From the NCBI GenBank assembly GCA_965659665.1, contig CBFHWU010000031.1:139501-203500 (forward strand): a DNA stretch of 64,000 nt. Direction: 5' to 3'. The notes under the pieces are model-generated. The model ran no database searches. It was not told the DNA's origin and saw nothing but the letters and a program-made list of their open reading frames with translations. The position numbers and the translations under genes were made by a program. Shown here piece by piece: positions 62,549-64,000 of this stretch. The DNA comes from CBFHWU01 sp965659665 (GTDB lineage: Bacteria > Bacteroidota > Bacteroidia > Flavobacteriales > Flavobacteriaceae). Position 1 is the first letter of the stretch. The number at the start of each line of letters is the position of its first letter.

Positions 62549-63742
62549 TTAGATCAAACTGTCTTCACCTGCCTGTTTTTGTTGTTCGTACATTACAGAA
62601 AGCCAAGATATAAGAAATTGTCTACCTAGCCTAAGCAGAAAGTCAAGCTGATTTCTCTCTTTAATTAGTGATGGAATTAGCCCCCAATGGGATTGGGCTA
62701 TCGCAACTCCGTGATGAACTATATCACATCGCAAGTAATATAGATCTCTCAGAACTTTTTCAAAATTTGGAGTCCAACTCTCTCCAATGATTTCTGGAAT
62801 ATATGTTTTAAACTTTTTGTTTTTTCCGTATATAGGTTGCCTACACTCCTTACAAGGAGTTGATTCATTAGGGAGAAATATTTCTAGCATTATAATGATG
62901 AATAGAAATTTATCTGTGGGGTCAGGTGTCATAATCGCTTTATTAAACCATTCACAGCCAAGTAAGAACTTTCTCTTTTTCTCTTCAGGTAATGACTCGT
63001 ATCCAAAGTAGCCGACTGACAAGTCATGACTCGATAACCAGTAATAGTCTAATTCAAAACAAGGTAGCTTTTTTAAACTGGGCTGATTGTACTCAAAAAA
63101 ATCACTAGTGCTAAAACGGGATTTAAAGAAATAGTCCAGTTGAACCCATTCACTTGAAATTTCTTTTTCATTATTAATTATCGCCCAAGACTTTCTACTA
63201 CTTTTATTTGATTCATATTGGAGATGTGTTGTACAGTATTGCCTTAATAGTGGAATTAATGGCAAAAAGTATTTTTCAAAATATTTTTCACTGCGATGAA
63301 CGTCTAGCCATATATTTCCTGTAATAGGAACTTTGTATTGGAATAGACACGGATATAAGTCCGACCATTCCTTGGGCTTAGACTCTCCTTCGGGAGGTCT
63401 TCCTAATTGAAATTGATCTCTCCATCTAAAAGGATATGTGGACAATTCTTGACCAGAGGAATAAACTGCTTTGGTGTATATTTTTTCTGAGGTAGGATTA
63501 GATGCATCATGAAATTTACCTATTATTTTACCTTTTTCTATTTTCCAATACTTATTATCAACTAAAATTTTCAAGACTTTTCTGTCCTTGCTTTTATGCA
63601 AAACCCTAAAAATACCACCATATGAAACAACATTGGGTTCATCAGGATTTATTGTAGAAGTGCCACTGATGCCCCTTAAAATGATACCGATTTCTTCTGC
63701 TGTAAGTTTTCCTATATCAATTTGATTGCTAATCTCAATCAT
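62549..63742 (-). CDS. HEPN-like (ApeA-type) protein, candidate RNase/defence factor
   Basis: A 397-residue protein without a signal peptide. Its C-terminal region is alpha-helical and has FLFIIIMLEIFLPNES, a CKEC motif (297-300), and LRDLYYLRCDIVHHGVAIA with Arg338 and His343. The R-x4-H arrangement near a helix end is the signature of HEPN ribonuclease domains, as in ApeA-type and RloC/LsoA-type systems. The N-terminal 280 residues are unassigned. HEPN proteins of this layout often belong to abortive-infection systems. The gene stands alone and is bracketed by an inverted repeat and a direct repeat, which suggests cassette-like mobility. Confidence 0.6.
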   Translation of the reverse strand: MIEISNQIDIGKLTAEEIGIILRGISGTSTINPDEPNVVSYGGIFRVLHKSKDRKVLKILVDNKYWKIEKGKIIGKFHDASNPTSEKIYTKAVYSSGQELSTYPFRWRDQFQLGRPPEGESKPKEWSDLYPCLFQYKVPITGNIWLDVHRSEKYFEKYFLPLIPLLRQYCTTHLQYESNKSSRKSWAIINNEKEISSEWVQLDYFFKSRFSTSDFFEYNQPSLKKLPCFELDYYWLSSHDLSVGYFGYESLPEEKKRKFLLGCEWFNKAIMTPDPTDKFLFIIIMLEIFLPNESTPCKECRQPIYGKNKKFKTYIPEIIGESWTPNFEKVLRDLYYLRCDIVHHGVAIAQSHWGLIPSLIKERNQLDFLLRLGRQFLISWLSVMYEQQKQAGEDSLI

Positions 63743-63771
63743 AATATTCTAAATTAATTTAATCAACCATT

Positions 63772-63804
63772 AAGCCTAACGACCCCGCTAAACGGCGTTA
63801 GGTT
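63772..63804. repeat. attC-like short hairpin upstream of the HEPN-like gene
   Basis: GCCTAACG (63774-63781) pairs with CGTTAGGT (63796-63803) with one G-T pair, then CC/GG pairs beyond a single bulged A at 63782. The ends fit the integron core boxes RYYYAAC and GTTRRRY, and a bulged base is typical, but the total length (about 30 bases) is shorter than true attC sites. Its loop holds CCCCGCTAAAC, the inverted copy of 62399-62409. Confidence 0.5.
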
Positions 63805-63940
63805 CGGGGTTTTGCATATCGAGTTTACTCCAATAGATAAAAAACTGCAAGAACCTTACCACACGAGCGAAGCGGCTGATGAATTCCAAAAAAAAGAGAT
63901 ACAGACTATGAATAAATTGCGTTTTAGCCCATATTGGATT

Positions 63941-63962
63941 ACATTTCCAAAGTAGGCGAGAA
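63941..63962. repeat. Direct repeat copy flanking the HEPN-like gene
   Basis: ACATTTCCAAAG (63941-63952), followed by a similar GC-containing stretch ending in GAAC, repeats 62419-62430 and its flank in the same orientation, 1522 bases away. The two copies bracket the HEPN-like gene. Confidence 0.6.
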
Positions 63963-63978
63963 CCTGTCTGCCGACAGG
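63963..63978. repeat. Short palindromic REP-like element
   Basis: CCTGTC-TGCC-GACAGG is a 6-base stem with a 4-base loop. Repeats of this CTGCC/GGCAG type are common in Bacteroidota genomes. An overlapping frame that starts MPACRQTGS is a by-product of it and not a gene. Confidence 0.6.
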
Positions 63979-64000
63979 CAGGCAAGCAATTACTTATAGC

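Noticed and set aside
63772..63804. Full integron attC site
   Set aside because: End boxes fit, but the element is only about 30 bases, no L-type boxes are seen, and no integron integrase is present. Kept only as attC-like.
63788..63985. 65-residue frame starting MPACRQTGS
   Set aside because: The first residues are encoded by the CTGCC-type palindromic repeat and the rest shows no protein pattern. Such frames recur as artefacts wherever this repeat occurs.

Overview
The window looks like chromosome from a marine flavobacterium (Bacteroidota, Flavobacteriaceae). The evidence is a low-GC, AT-rich background, several secreted proteins with C-terminal type IX secretion (T9SS) sorting domains, a SusC/SusD pair with glycoside hydrolases, Bacteroidota-type -7 elements (TAnnTTTG), DUF5916 and CotH proteins, and the lipoprotein types. 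I see no rRNA, tRNA or CRISPR array.

Layout. 1-5644: secreted proteins (partial repeat-type protein, CotH/lamin-tail protein, GH16 glucanase). 6370-16468: a tight ten-gene plus-strand operon that alternates B12-binding radical SAM enzymes with SAM methyltransferases and also holds a nucleotidyltransferase, a GT4 glycosyltransferase, a flippase-like membrane protein and one truncated radical SAM gene. It looks like the biosynthesis and export of an unknown methylated glycoconjugate or lipid-linked product, and is my main candidate for an undescribed system. 16536-20710: minus-strand set of a YhdH/AcuI-type reductase, DUF5916 protein and PepSY protein. 21019-32200: a polysaccharide utilisation locus (PUL) with a secreted T9SS protein, a GH128-type lipoprotein, SusC, SusD, a carboxypeptidase-regulatory-domain protein, a GH120 beta-xylosidase and a convergent GH10 xylanase. 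The enzyme set suggests xylan, perhaps with beta-1,3 linkages.

32354-51419 is mostly core-like: an acyltransferase-SGNH fusion, a hemolysin III protein, an ABC transporter/MerC operon divergent from a Fur-family regulator with two matching palindromic operators between them, a thioredoxin-like lipoprotein, a DUF885 peptidase, a flavodoxin-fold oxidoreductase, a degraded alpha/beta-hydrolase, the ATP-grasp/alpha-E/transglutaminase trio, LysE and an M14 carboxypeptidase.

51900-57450 is a scarred stretch. A partial duplication with an internal deletion fused a Crp-type start to a nitroreductase end. A second metallo-hydrolase copy is broken, a GC-richer SDR gene is embedded, and an IS1182-type transposase start and the 3' half of an isochorismatase remain as fragments. 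57500-64000 carries single, mostly unrelated minus-strand genes (HExxH lipoprotein, HAD fragment, small lipoprotein, DUF3472 T9SS protein, tyrosine-recombinase fragment, HEPN-like protein) separated by imperfect hairpins and short repeats, giving a gene-cassette-like look.

All functional calls come from reading motifs and family resemblance by eye. No database search was run.
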